NCBI GenBank assembly: GCA_955652195.1
Contig: CATPBC010000468.1
Coordinates: 1 to 5,496 of the forward strand
Source: an uncultured Xanthobacteraceae bacterium
GTDB taxonomy: Bacteria > Pseudomonadota > Alphaproteobacteria > Rhizobiales > Xanthobacteraceae
Length of the DNA: 5,496 nt
Reading direction: 5' to 3'
Shown here: piece by piece, positions 1 to 4,951 of the stretch
How positions within the stretch are numbered: position 1 is the stretch's first letter
Layout: each line of letters opens with the position of its first letter
Notes under the pieces: model-generated
Databases searched by the model: none
What the model saw: the letters and a program-made list of their open reading frames with translations, nothing else
What the model was told of the DNA's origin: nothing
Position numbers and translations under genes: made by a program

Positions 1-1
1 T

Positions 2-241
2 CCCATTCAGGATCGCAGCCTGGAAAACCTGGTCTCGACCGACAACGGCGTGATCATGGCGCGGGCGCGATTGCGCAAGGCGGCGCTCGGTGTGATACGC
101 GGCGAAGCTCCGGACGGCCTCGATCCGCAAACGCATGCGGTCCGTTCCGCGGCGATCGTGCTGCCGGAGATGGCGAGTTTCTACGATGCCGCCGCCGAGG
201 CGCTGATCGCAAGAGCAGGCGTCATCCACGCTTCGGTTTGA
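2..241 (+). CDS. Aromatic ring-hydroxylating oxygenase alpha subunit, C-terminal fragment (5' end outside window)
   Basis: The frame is open from the window edge and ends at TGA 239-241, giving the last 79 residues of a longer protein. Residues such as PIQDRSLENL, followed by a TDNGVIMARARLRKAA helix and ending RSAAIVLP, resemble the C-terminal end of phthalate 4,5-dioxygenase-like Rieske oxygenases. In that family this region follows 'DR..E.LG..D..II..R..L' and closes the non-heme iron domain. Such enzymes use a Rieske 2Fe-2S cluster and mononuclear iron to hydroxylate or demethylate aromatic compounds in the cytoplasm, taking electrons from a partner reductase. The Rieske centre and iron ligands would lie upstream, outside the window, so substrate and activity cannot be judged. 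The gene is convergent with cpaA, with only 30 bases between the stops and no clear terminator there. The family call rests on recalled similarity of a short tail. Confidence 0.68.
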   Translation, partial: PIQDRSLENLVSTDNGVIMARARLRKAALGVIRGEAPDGLDPQTHAVRSAAIVLPEMASFYDAAAEALIARAGVIHASV

Positions 242-271
242 ATGTTCGCGAGCATGCCATGCGCGCGCCGC

Positions 272-778
272 TCACAAGGCGATGCGCGTCATCCAGTCGG
301 TCTGCGGATAGACGATGAGCGCAGCCGCAGCGAGCGCGACGCCGTACGGAATGCCGGCATCCGGCCGGTGCAAACGTTCGGCCCATTGCCGGCCGGCCAA
401 GAAATCCGGCAATGGCACGGTACGAAATAGAACGATCAGCAATGTCAGCGCGCCGCCCAACAGCGATGCGTAGATAAGATAATCGAAGAGCTGGCCGAAG
501 CCGAGCCAGAGCGCGGTGGCTGCCGCCAGCTTGGCATCGCCGCCGCCGATCCAGCCGCAGGCGAAGCAAGCGAAAGCTGCTGCAAGCACCGCAGCGCCCG
601 CGCCGATATGTGAAAGTAGTTCGGCGCCGTTCATGCCGCCGAGCGCGGCGAGGAGCGCGAAGCCCACGATCAGAAGCAGCGAAACACGATTGGCAATCCT
701 CATGGTGAGAAAGTCGCTCGCGGCAGCGAACGCCATCACGCCTGGGAACAGCGTCAATCCGATCGCTTCGCTCAGCAT
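272..778 (-). CDS. cpaA: Prepilin peptidase CpaA (A24A family, Tad/Flp pilus)
   Basis: This 168-residue, very hydrophobic protein has the two catalytic aspartates of type IV prepilin peptidases: Asp22 in AASDFLTMRIANR and Asp81 in the GxGD-type motif GGGDAK (78-83). Several membrane-spanning stretches follow one another (about 8-20, 34-48, 58-75, 84-105, 108-125 and 146-160). It is short, lacking the N-terminal methylase domain of PilD, as usual for CpaA/TadV enzymes. These cleave the leader from Flp prepilin at the inner membrane before pilus assembly. The gene lies 80 bases downstream of flp on the same strand, so enzyme and substrate are probably co-transcribed. The start is the only ATG in the upstream frame. 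A longer version from TTG at 844 would run through the hairpin at 795-828, which argues against it. No strong Shine-Dalgarno sequence precedes ATG 778; translation may be modest. Confidence 0.9.
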   Translation of the reverse strand: MLSEAIGLTLFPGVMAFAAASDFLTMRIANRVSLLLIVGFALLAALGGMNGAELLSHIGAGAAVLAAAFACFACGWIGGGDAKLAAATALWLGFGQLFDYLIYASLLGGALTLLIVLFRTVPLPDFLAGRQWAERLHRPDAGIPYGVALAAAALIVYPQTDWMTRIAL

Positions 779-794
779 GACGCCATCGTCGTGC

Positions 795-828
795 AAAAAT
801 GAAAAGGCTCCGGAGCGCGACCGAAGCC
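795..828 (-). terminator. Hairpin plus T-tract between flp and cpaA (terminator or attenuator)
   Basis: On the minus strand GGCTTCGG (828-821) pairs with CCGGAGCC (813-806) around a 7-base loop. The stem has 8 pairs including one G-T wobble. It is followed at once by TTTTCATTTTT (805-795). This is the form of an intrinsic terminator. It lies 31 bases past the flp stop and 17 bases before the cpaA start. Partial termination here would give abundant short pilin mRNA and less peptidase mRNA, which fits the stoichiometry needed. The interrupted T-run makes complete termination unlikely. Confidence 0.6.
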
Positions 829-858
829 CTCCTGCGCCGGTCAATAACGGCCGAAAGC

Positions 859-1023
859 CTATTTGAGCGCGCTGGAAAGGCTGGAGAACGCGGTCTTGAG
901 ATTGTTGCCGAGGCCTTGGATGACGGCGATGATGGCAACAGAAATGCCGGCCGCGATCAGACCGTATTCGACGGCGGTCGCGCCGGACTCGTCTTTGGCA
1001 AAACGCACGATCAGACTTTTCAT
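859..1023 (-). CDS. flp: Flp/Fap-type IVb pilin subunit
   Basis: The protein is 54 residues, the usual Flp pilin length. It has a short leader MKSLIVRFAKDESG, a cleavage point after Gly14, and mature N-terminus ATAVEYGLIAAG with the Glu at +5 and Tyr at +6 typical of Flp pilins. A hydrophobic helix (about 17-36) and a small polar tail rich in Asn, Ser and Lys follow. It is the structural subunit of Tad pili used for surface attachment: inserted in the inner membrane, trimmed by CpaA, then polymerised. ATG 1023 is preceded by AAGGGG eight bases upstream, which fixes the start; an extension from TTG 1092 would put 23 unrelated polar residues before the leader. cpaA follows on the same strand. 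No cpaB, cpaC, cpaE, cpaF or tad genes occur in the window. Confidence 0.93.
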   Translation of the reverse strand: MKSLIVRFAKDESGATAVEYGLIAAGISVAIIAVIQGLGNNLKTAFSSLSSALK

Positions 1024-1032
1024 AGTGTTGGC
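1024..1032 (-). promoter_or_regulatory. Spacer between flp Shine-Dalgarno sequence and start
   Basis: On the minus strand the bases before ATG 1023 read AAGGGG, then CCAACACT. The purine-rich block (about 1037-1032) sits eight bases from the start and is a good match to the anti-Shine-Dalgarno sequence. It decides between ATG 1023 and the longer TTG start at 1092. Confidence 0.6.
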
Positions 1033-1061
1033 CCCTTGAAGTCCATTTGGCTGTCTGAGCC

Positions 1062-1090
1062 GATCCGATGGTTTACAAACCGTTTGGATC
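1062..1090. repeat. Interrupted inverted repeat in the flp upstream region
   Basis: Two nested arms are visible: GGTTT (1070-1074) with AAACC (1077-1081) around a 2-base centre, and GATCC (1062-1066) with GGATC (1086-1090). They are separated from the inner arms by 3 and 4 bases. The structure ends 39 bases before the flp start. It could be an operator for a dimeric regulator, or a structure in the pilin mRNA leader. No known binding-site consensus is recognised. Confidence 0.5.
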
Positions 1091-1099
1091 AAGCCGCAA

Positions 1100-1135
1100 A
1101 GTATCGGCGATGAATTTCGAGGCGGTTAAGCTAAC
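1100..1135 (-). promoter_or_regulatory. Candidate flp promoter with small inverted repeat over the -35 region
   Basis: On the minus strand TTAACC (1129-1124) and GATACT (1105-1100) are separated by 18 bases. Each matches four of six sigma70 consensus positions. The start would fall near 1093, giving a leader of about 70 bases containing the inverted repeat at 1062-1090. GTTA (1125-1128) and TAAC (1132-1135) form an inverted repeat overlapping the -35 element, a reasonable place for a regulator. The match is weak. The wider non-coding region 1024-1286 shows no other convincing promoter. Confidence 0.27.
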
Positions 1136-1184
1136 TCGACCCCAATCGGGTTTCTGCACTGTAGTTAATTTCTTATTGCGAAGC

Positions 1185-1225
1185 GGAAAAAGCGAGGACC
1201 GGCCGGTCCGCCGAGATCCGGCGGA
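1185..1225 (-). terminator. Possible terminator downstream of the lrp gene
   Basis: On the minus strand TCCGCCG (1225-1219) and CGGCGGA (1213-1207) form a perfect 7-base stem with a 5-base loop. It is followed directly by the palindrome GGACCGGCCGGTCC (1209-1196), then TCGCTTTTT. The structure starts about 60 bases after the lrp stop and precedes the flp promoter region. It would separate the two units. The T-run is short and offset by three bases, so termination strength is uncertain. Confidence 0.42.
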
Positions 1226-1286
1226 TTCCGACTTGAGCTGCCCTAACAGACAGTTCTCTAGCGCGGCCCCGGGCAATCGAATGGAG

Positions 1287-1748
1287 CTATCTGTTTTCCG
1301 GAATCGGCAGCGCGGTCGTCGACTTGATCTTTTCCATGGCAAAACGCGACGTGACGTTCTTCAGCGGAACCGCCGCAATCAGGCGCTTGTAGAAGGAGTC
1401 ATAGCCGGCGATATCGGCGACAGCGACGCGCAGCATGTAATCGACGTCGCCGGCCATGCGATAGAATTCCATCACTTCCGGCATCGCCGTGACAGTCTTT
1501 GCAAAGCGGTCAAGCCAATCCTGGGAATGGTCGCCGGTCTCGATGGAAACGAAAACGCTGATCCGAAGCCCGACCCGCTCTTGATCCACCAAGGCGACCC
1601 GCTTGAGAATGACGCCGTCGGCTTCAAGGCGCTGGATACGCTTCCAGCATGGTGTCGATGACAGCCCAACGCGCGCGCCGATCTCGGCGACCGAGAGCGC
1701 CGCATTCTCCTGCAAGACAGCAAGGATTTTTCTGTCTATTGCGTCCAT
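1287..1748 (-). CDS. Lrp/AsnC family transcriptional regulator
   Basis: The 153-residue length is standard for Lrp/AsnC. The N-terminus MDAIDRKILAVLQENAALS leads into a helix-turn-helix at about 18-42 (AEIGARVGLSSTPCWKRIQ) with the family's typical S-x-x-P-x-W/V-x-R-I-x-x-L-E pattern. The C-terminal RAM ligand-binding domain (about 62-147) contains GDVDYMLRV (100-108) and ends with STTALPI. These proteins form dimers to octamers that sense amino acids and control metabolism genes, often including their own. The ATG at 1748 is the family's normal start although no clear Shine-Dalgarno sequence is present. It begins 29 bases after the sugar kinase stop, so it may be read through from that operon or from its own promoter at 1782-1810. 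Target genes and ligand cannot be read from the sequence. The genes beside it are not typical amino-acid genes. Confidence 0.93.
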   Translation of the reverse strand: MDAIDRKILAVLQENAALSVAEIGARVGLSSTPCWKRIQRLEADGVILKRVALVDQERVGLRISVFVSIETGDHSQDWLDRFAKTVTAMPEVMEFYRMAGDVDYMLRVAVADIAGYDSFYKRLIAAVPLKNVTSRFAMEKIKSTTALPIPENR

Positions 1749-1754
1749 AAGGTG

Positions 1755-1768
1755 GATTTTCCAAAATC
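1755..1768. repeat. Inverted repeat just upstream of lrp, candidate autoregulatory operator
   Basis: GATTTT and AAAATC flank a 2-base centre, giving 6-base arms. The repeat lies six bases upstream of the lrp start codon, and just after the probable transcription start. AT-rich inverted repeats are typical binding sites of Lrp-family proteins, and autoregulation is common in the family. Binding here would block early transcription or translation of lrp. The link is inferred from position and form only. Confidence 0.45.
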
Positions 1769-1777
1769 GGTCGACTC

Positions 1778-2815
1778 TTACTTTTTAGAGAGAAAAATAT
1801 TCTCAGGCAAGGTCGAGGGCCGCTTGGCCTGCTGCGGCGAGGCTGGTGAGCGATTCCCGCTGCCGCTGATAGATCCGCCCGCTGCGCCGGCCTTGTCCGC
1901 CACAAAGGCCTCGACTTCGGCGCGGGTCGGCGCGCCGGCCGAGCCGCCGATGCGGGTGCATTTTATTCCGGCCACCGCAGCGCCGAAGCGCATCGCTTCG
2001 ACCTCGCTTCGGCCTTCGGCGAGCGCCATCACAAAGCCGCCGTGAAACGCATCGCCGGCGCCGAGCGTATCGACCGCTGTGATGTTGAACACCGGCAAGC
2101 GATGCAGCTTGCCGCGATCCAGATAAACGATGTCGTCGGGTCCGTTGCTGACGGCAAGGAACGCGTCGGTCTTGTCGGCGATGCGCAGCAAGCCCTCGCC
2201 GAGATCGGCGACACCGGTGGTCTCCCGCAGGCATTCCCACGAAAACACGACGTGTGAGGCGATGCGAAACAGCGGATCGTCCTCGAGCGTCGGGCGATCA
2301 CCGTCGAGTACGACCGGCAAATTGTGTTGCCGCGCCACTTCGCAAATCGGCCGAACGAATTCCGGATAACGATTGTCCGCCAACACCGCGTCAACGCCGC
2401 TGACCGCGCGTTCCGGGTCGTGCGGCGCGGCGGTGGCGATGCGTTCGTCGCGATAGGTGACGATCGTGCGGTCGCCGCGCGCATTCATGAAGATCGCCGA
2501 CAGCGCGGTCGCCAGTCCATCGATCCGTTGACAGGCCGAACAGTCGACTTCCTCCCGCGCCAATGCTTTGAGCACACGATCGCCGTTTTCATCCTCACCC
2601 GCCGGACCGCCCATCGGGCCTGCGAGCGAGGCGCGGCCGCCCAGCCGGGCAATGGCAACCGCGGCATTGGCAGCGCAGCCGCCATTAACGACGAAAAATT
2701 CCCTCGCTTGCACTTTGCCGTCCGGCTGGGGGAATTCGTCGACGCGAAAGACCTCGTCAAGCACGATGATACCGGCGCAGAGAATGCGCGGCGCACGCTC
2801 AGCGGAGGAGGACAT
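1778..2815 (-). CDS. PfkB/ribokinase-family sugar kinase
   Basis: A 345-residue ATP-dependent carbohydrate kinase of the ribokinase fold. The substrate-side glycine motif VNGGCAANAAVAIARLG lies at about 43-59. PfkB signature 2, DTLGAGDAFHGGF (249-261), carries catalytic base Asp255 and the anion hole GAGD. Overall layout, including AVLADNRYPEF, VVLDGD and KCTRIGG.AG, recalls the sulfofructose kinase YihV branch, but without sulfoglycolysis genes nearby the substrate is not assigned. The start at 2815 is chosen because GAGG lies nine bases upstream; the ATG at 2824 would have GAGG touching it. It overlaps the 3' end of nudC by 17 bases, which suggests translational coupling. The last 30 or so residues (about 312-345, Ser/Pro/Lys-rich, AT-rich codons at the end) extend beyond the normal family end. 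Regulation is probably through the nudC promoter. Confidence 0.9.
   Translation of the reverse strand: MSSSAERAPRILCAGIIVLDEVFRVDEFPQPDGKVQAREFFVVNGGCAANAAVAIARLGGRASLAGPMGGPAGEDENGDRVLKALAREEVDCSACQRIDGLATALSAIFMNARGDRTIVTYRDERIATAAPHDPERAVSGVDAVLADNRYPEFVRPICEVARQHNLPVVLDGDRPTLEDDPLFRIASHVVFSWECLRETTGVADLGEGLLRIADKTDAFLAVSNGPDDIVYLDRGKLHRLPVFNITAVDTLGAGDAFHGGFVMALAEGRSEVEAMRFGAAVAGIKCTRIGGSAGAPTRAEVEAFVADKAGAAGGSISGSGNRSPASPQQAKRPSTLPENIFLSKK
1782..1810 (-). promoter_or_regulatory. Candidate lrp promoter inside the 3' end of the sugar kinase gene
   Basis: On the minus strand TTGCCT (1810-1805) and TAAAAA (1787-1782) are separated by 17 bases. Each matches four of six sigma70 positions. The stretch is distinctly AT-rich compared with its surroundings, and the predicted start near 1775 is about 27 bases before the lrp ATG. 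The inverted repeat at 1755-1768 would lie just downstream of the start site. Confidence 0.35.
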
Positions 2816-3764
2816 CAGGGCCATCCTCGATGTAGCTGCGAATGATGTGGTGGGCGATCGCGACCGGCGGCGGCGTGGTCAGGCCATGCGGGTGCGCACG
2901 GTTCAGCATCAGGACCAATTCCTCGCGGTCGAACCAGCGCGCGTCTTCGAGTTCTTCACGATCAATGACGATCGTATCCGACAACGCTTCGGCGTGGCAG
3001 CCGATCATGATCGAAGACGGGAACGGCCACGGCTGTGATGCGAAATAGCTCACCCGGCCGCAAGGAATGCCTACCTCTTCCGCGACCTCGCGGCGAACCG
3101 CATCTTCGATCGTTTCGCCAGGTTCGGTGAAACCGGCCAGGCATGACCACATGCTCGGCGCGAAGCGCCGTGAGCGGCCGAGCACGCATCGTTCGCCCGC
3201 GATCGCCAGCATGATCACGACCGGATCGGTGCGCGGAAAATGCTCCGCGTGGCAGGACGGACAATCGCGCCGCCAGCCGCCCTGGGTCAGTGCGGTGGCT
3301 GCGCCGCAATTCGGGCAGAAGCGGTGGCGGGCATGCCAGCCGAGCAGCGCCTTCGCCTCGGCCAGCGGCGGCAGATGGTCCGCGGTGACCATGCCTTGGA
3401 CTGCAATCGAGCGAAGATCGGTGACTTTAAGATCGTTGCGCGCCTTCAACCGCTCGACTGCATCCTGGTCGATACCAAAACCGAACCGCGGCGCAGCATC
3501 GGCAAGCCCGAGGAATACGACTTCGCGAACCGCGCCGAGCGCGCGCGCCTCAATTTGCGAAAATAGCGGCTCGCATAATTCGTTATTGGCCTTGAGCACA
3601 ACCAGTTCGCCACCGATCACGTAAGTTCCGGCTTGCGCGTGTTCGCAACACCGTTTCAGCGCGGCATCGTCACCACGGATGCCCGCGGCGCGGTCGAGCC
3701 GGCTGGCGGTGTAGCCGAGCGCAGGCTGCGGGCCTAGTGTCCCGATTCCGAAGTTCGTCACCAT
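2799..3764 (-). CDS. nudC: NAD(H) pyrophosphatase NudC (Nudix hydrolase)
   Basis: This 321-residue protein carries all NudC hallmarks: a zinc ribbon with Cys150, Cys153, Cys168 and Cys171; a complete Nudix box starting at Gly211, with Glu217, Arg225-Glu226, Glu229-Glu230 and Gly232; and the NudC-specific SQPWPFPSS (243-251) that recognises the nicotinamide side. Known family activity is hydrolysis of NADH to NMNH and AMP, and removal of NAD caps from RNA, in the cytoplasm with Mg or Mn. An in-frame TAA immediately precedes ATG 3764, and no ATG, GTG or TTG follows in frame before the conserved ALGYTASRLDRA, so the start must be at 3764 (or GTG codon 2). This start and codons 3-10 lie inside the inverted repeat at 3734-3808, so the first residues are repeat-encoded. 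The sugar kinase follows with a 17-base overlap. Confidence 0.95.
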   Translation of the reverse strand: MVTNFGIGTLGPQPALGYTASRLDRAAGIRGDDAALKRCCEHAQAGTYVIGGELVVLKANNELCEPLFSQIEARALGAVREVVFLGLADAAPRFGFGIDQDAVERLKARNDLKVTDLRSIAVQGMVTADHLPPLAEAKALLGWHARHRFCPNCGAATALTQGGWRRDCPSCHAEHFPRTDPVVIMLAIAGERCVLGRSRRFAPSMWSCLAGFTEPGETIEDAVRREVAEEVGIPCGRVSYFASQPWPFPSSIMIGCHAEALSDTIVIDREELEDARWFDREELVLMLNRAHPHGLTTPPPVAIAHHIIRSYIEDGPDVLLR

Positions 3765-3808
3765 TTACGGCCCGCTCGTTCGAACTTCGGAATCGATAAG
3801 GACACTAG
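3734..3808. repeat. Long inverted repeat IR1 (24-bp stem) containing the nudC start
   Basis: The left arm CTAGTGTCC plus CGATTCCGAAGTTCG (3734-3757) pairs perfectly with the right arm: CGAACTTCGGAATCG (3781-3795) and GGACACTAG (3800-3808). The right arm carries an unpaired ATAA (3796-3799). The 23-base loop (3758-3780) holds, on the minus strand, the GAGCGGG ribosome-binding candidate and the nudC ATG. The left arm is also nudC coding sequence. The element is related to IR2 at 3824-3896 and looks like a dispersed palindromic (REP-like or MITE-like) element; copy number in the genome cannot be seen here. Confidence 0.88.
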
Positions 3809-3823
3809 CAAGTCTTTCCTCGT

Positions 3824-3896
3824 AGTGCCGCTTTTGAACCCGAAGTTCGCATCGGCAGGCTCGGTAAACTCGTGCGAACTTCGGGTTCGCGGCACT
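3824..3896. repeat. Long inverted repeat IR2 (24-bp stem), mirror partner of IR1
   Basis: AGTGCCGC (3824-3831) pairs with GCGGCACT (3889-3896). GAACCCGAAGTTCGCA (3836-3851) pairs with TGCGAACTTCGGGTTC (3873-3888). An unpaired TTTT (3832-3835) sits in the left arm, and the loop is 21 bases. The sequence aligns without gaps to the bulge-bearing arm of IR1 over 27 bases, sharing TAGTG and CCGAAGTTCG. The bulge lies on the side facing IR1, so the two elements are mirror images around the 15-base spacer 3809-3823. It begins 48 bases after the hydrolase stop and could protect that mRNA's 3' end. No T-tract follows, so it is not a classical terminator. Confidence 0.88.
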
Positions 3897-3944
3897 GGAT
3901 CGGGACGGGGTGCCACGATCACGAAGGAGATGTTTCAAGCCGCA

Positions 3945-4802
3945 TTACTCGGCCGCTTCATGCAATGGTCGCGGATAAATTGCGTCGTATAATTCAGGCC
4001 GCTGCCACTGCGGGCCAAGCACGCCCTGCTTGGCGCCGCATGCCGCCGACGAGCCGACCTCGTCGCGTGAGGCGCGCAGCCGGCGCACTCGGTCCAGGCT
4101 GACATCGACAATGCTCAGCCCTGCCGCCGTGCTCTCGAACATGATTTCCTCCGGCGCTGCCACCATCGCGAGTCCGCGTTGCGAGTGATCGAACAGGTTC
4201 TGCGTGGTGACGACGATCGCCAGATTTTCGATCGCGCGCGCCCAGATCAGCGTGCGCCAAGTCGCCCACAGCCGATTTTTATCGATCCCGGCCGGCATGA
4301 AGATGAGTTCAGCGCCGCGTAGCGCCAGAGCGCGCGTGACTTCCGGCATATAGACCTCGCTGCACATGGCAAGGCCCACCTTGCCGTACGCGGTGTCGAA
4401 GACCGGGAAGTCGTTGCCGGCGACGTATTGGAATTCCCACGACCGGCCACCGGTATAGATCCACGGTCCGTTCGGATGCGTACGCCGATACCGCGCCGGC
4501 GCCCGTCCGTCGGGATAGGCCATAACGATCAGGTTGTGGGCGGTCGCTGCCTTCACGTCGATTGGCTCGATGGTGCCGAAGACCGCATGCACGCCGTGCT
4601 TGGCGGCGCTTTCCGCAAGCGCCGCCGTTGGATCGAACGTCGCCGGCATGCGCCACGGACCGGGATAGGTTTCCGGGAAGCAGATAAAGTTCGCCCCCTC
4701 TCCCGCCGCCCGCTCGATCCACCGCACTGCATCGCTGAGATTACGCTCGGCTTCGCCGGGCGGATGCGAAATCGGCTGCACAACGGCGATGCGGAAGGTC
4801 AT
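3945..4802 (-). CDS. Nitrilase-superfamily carbon-nitrogen hydrolase
   Basis: The 285-residue protein fits the size of single-domain CN hydrolases. It opens with the beta strand MTFRIAVVQP. The catalytic glutamate is Glu44 in FPETYPGPW, and the nucleophile is Cys147 in GLAMCSEVYMPE, followed by RGAELIFMP. Enzymes of this family hydrolyse amides, nitriles or N-carbamoyl compounds through a Glu-Lys-Cys triad in the cytoplasm. At the expected lysine, normally in a YRK-x-H context, this protein reads YRRTHP with Arg107, coded CGT, so the triad appears altered. The substrate is unknown. ATG 4802 is chosen because AAGGAG lies six bases upstream and family homology begins there; the same frame stays open upstream without similarity. 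A sigma70-like promoter lies at 4840-4868. Downstream lie the paired inverted repeats and nudC; co-transcription is possible but unproven. Confidence 0.88.
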   Translation of the reverse strand: MTFRIAVVQPISHPPGEAERNLSDAVRWIERAAGEGANFICFPETYPGPWRMPATFDPTAALAESAAKHGVHAVFGTIEPIDVKAATAHNLIVMAYPDGRAPARYRRTHPNGPWIYTGGRSWEFQYVAGNDFPVFDTAYGKVGLAMCSEVYMPEVTRALALRGAELIFMPAGIDKNRLWATWRTLIWARAIENLAIVVTTQNLFDHSQRGLAMVAAPEEIMFESTAAGLSIVDVSLDRVRRLRASRDEVGSSAACGAKQGVLGPQWQRPELYDAIYPRPLHEAAE

Positions 4803-4814
4803 TGGCGTCTCCTT
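4803..4814 (-). promoter_or_regulatory. Ribosome-binding site of the carbon-nitrogen hydrolase
   Basis: On the minus strand AAGGAG is followed by ACGCCA and then ATG 4802. This strong Shine-Dalgarno match at six bases sets the start, against a much longer open frame reaching back to 5156. Confidence 0.8.
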
Positions 4815-4839
4815 AAGCCTGGCCAACGGCTTGCGCCGA

Positions 4840-4868
4840 ATTGAAGCCGCGCAGCCTCGCAAGGTCAA
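4840..4868 (-). promoter_or_regulatory. Candidate sigma70 promoter of the hydrolase gene
   Basis: On the minus strand TTGACC (4868-4863; five of six) and TTCAAT (4845-4840; four of six) are 17 bases apart. The expected start near 4833 gives a leader of about 30 bases. An inverted repeat, CAAGG (4866-4870) and CCTTG (4877-4881), overlaps the -35 element and could be an operator. The rest of 4803-4951 holds only the ribosome-binding site and a weak hairpin at 4935-4948. Confidence 0.48.
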
Positions 4869-4934
4869 GGCGCGCACCTTGCTGTGCAGGCAGCGCGCTA
4901 CGAAACACGAGAGAAGGAAAATTCGAGTACGTGG

Positions 4935-4948
4935 TCGGGAGAACCCGA
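4935..4948 (-). terminator. Weak hairpin after the rcnB-like gene
   Basis: TCGGG and CCCGA form a 5-base stem around a 4-base loop, beginning three bases past the stop codon. There is no immediate T-run; only ATTTTCC occurs some 11-17 bases further on. It may stabilise the 3' end or terminate poorly. Confidence 0.25.
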
Positions 4949-4951
4949 TGC

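Noticed and set aside
779..844. Longer CpaA start at TTG 844
   Set aside because: It would translate through the hairpin and T-tract, and family similarity begins at the ATG at 778.
1024..1092. Longer Flp start at TTG 1092
   Set aside because: It would add 23 residues before a normal pilin leader, while AAGGGG marks ATG 1023.
1100..1180. CtrA-type TTAA-N7-TTAA site upstream of flp
   Set aside because: Several TTAA half-sites are present but none has the 7-base spacing.
2324..2845. Long plus-strand open frame opposite the sugar kinase
   Set aside because: It is a high-GC antisense shadow with arginine-rich, low-similarity translation, opposite a clear PfkB gene.
3824..3896. Intrinsic terminator for the hydrolase gene
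   Set aside because: The stem is strong but no T-run follows on the minus strand, and the sequence belongs to the IR1/IR2 repeat family.
3930..3992. Plus-strand ATG after GAAGGAG opening a 20-codon frame
   Set aside because: It runs antisense into the hydrolase 3' end, is very short and resembles no known peptide; the Shine-Dalgarno match is adjacent to the ATG rather than spaced.
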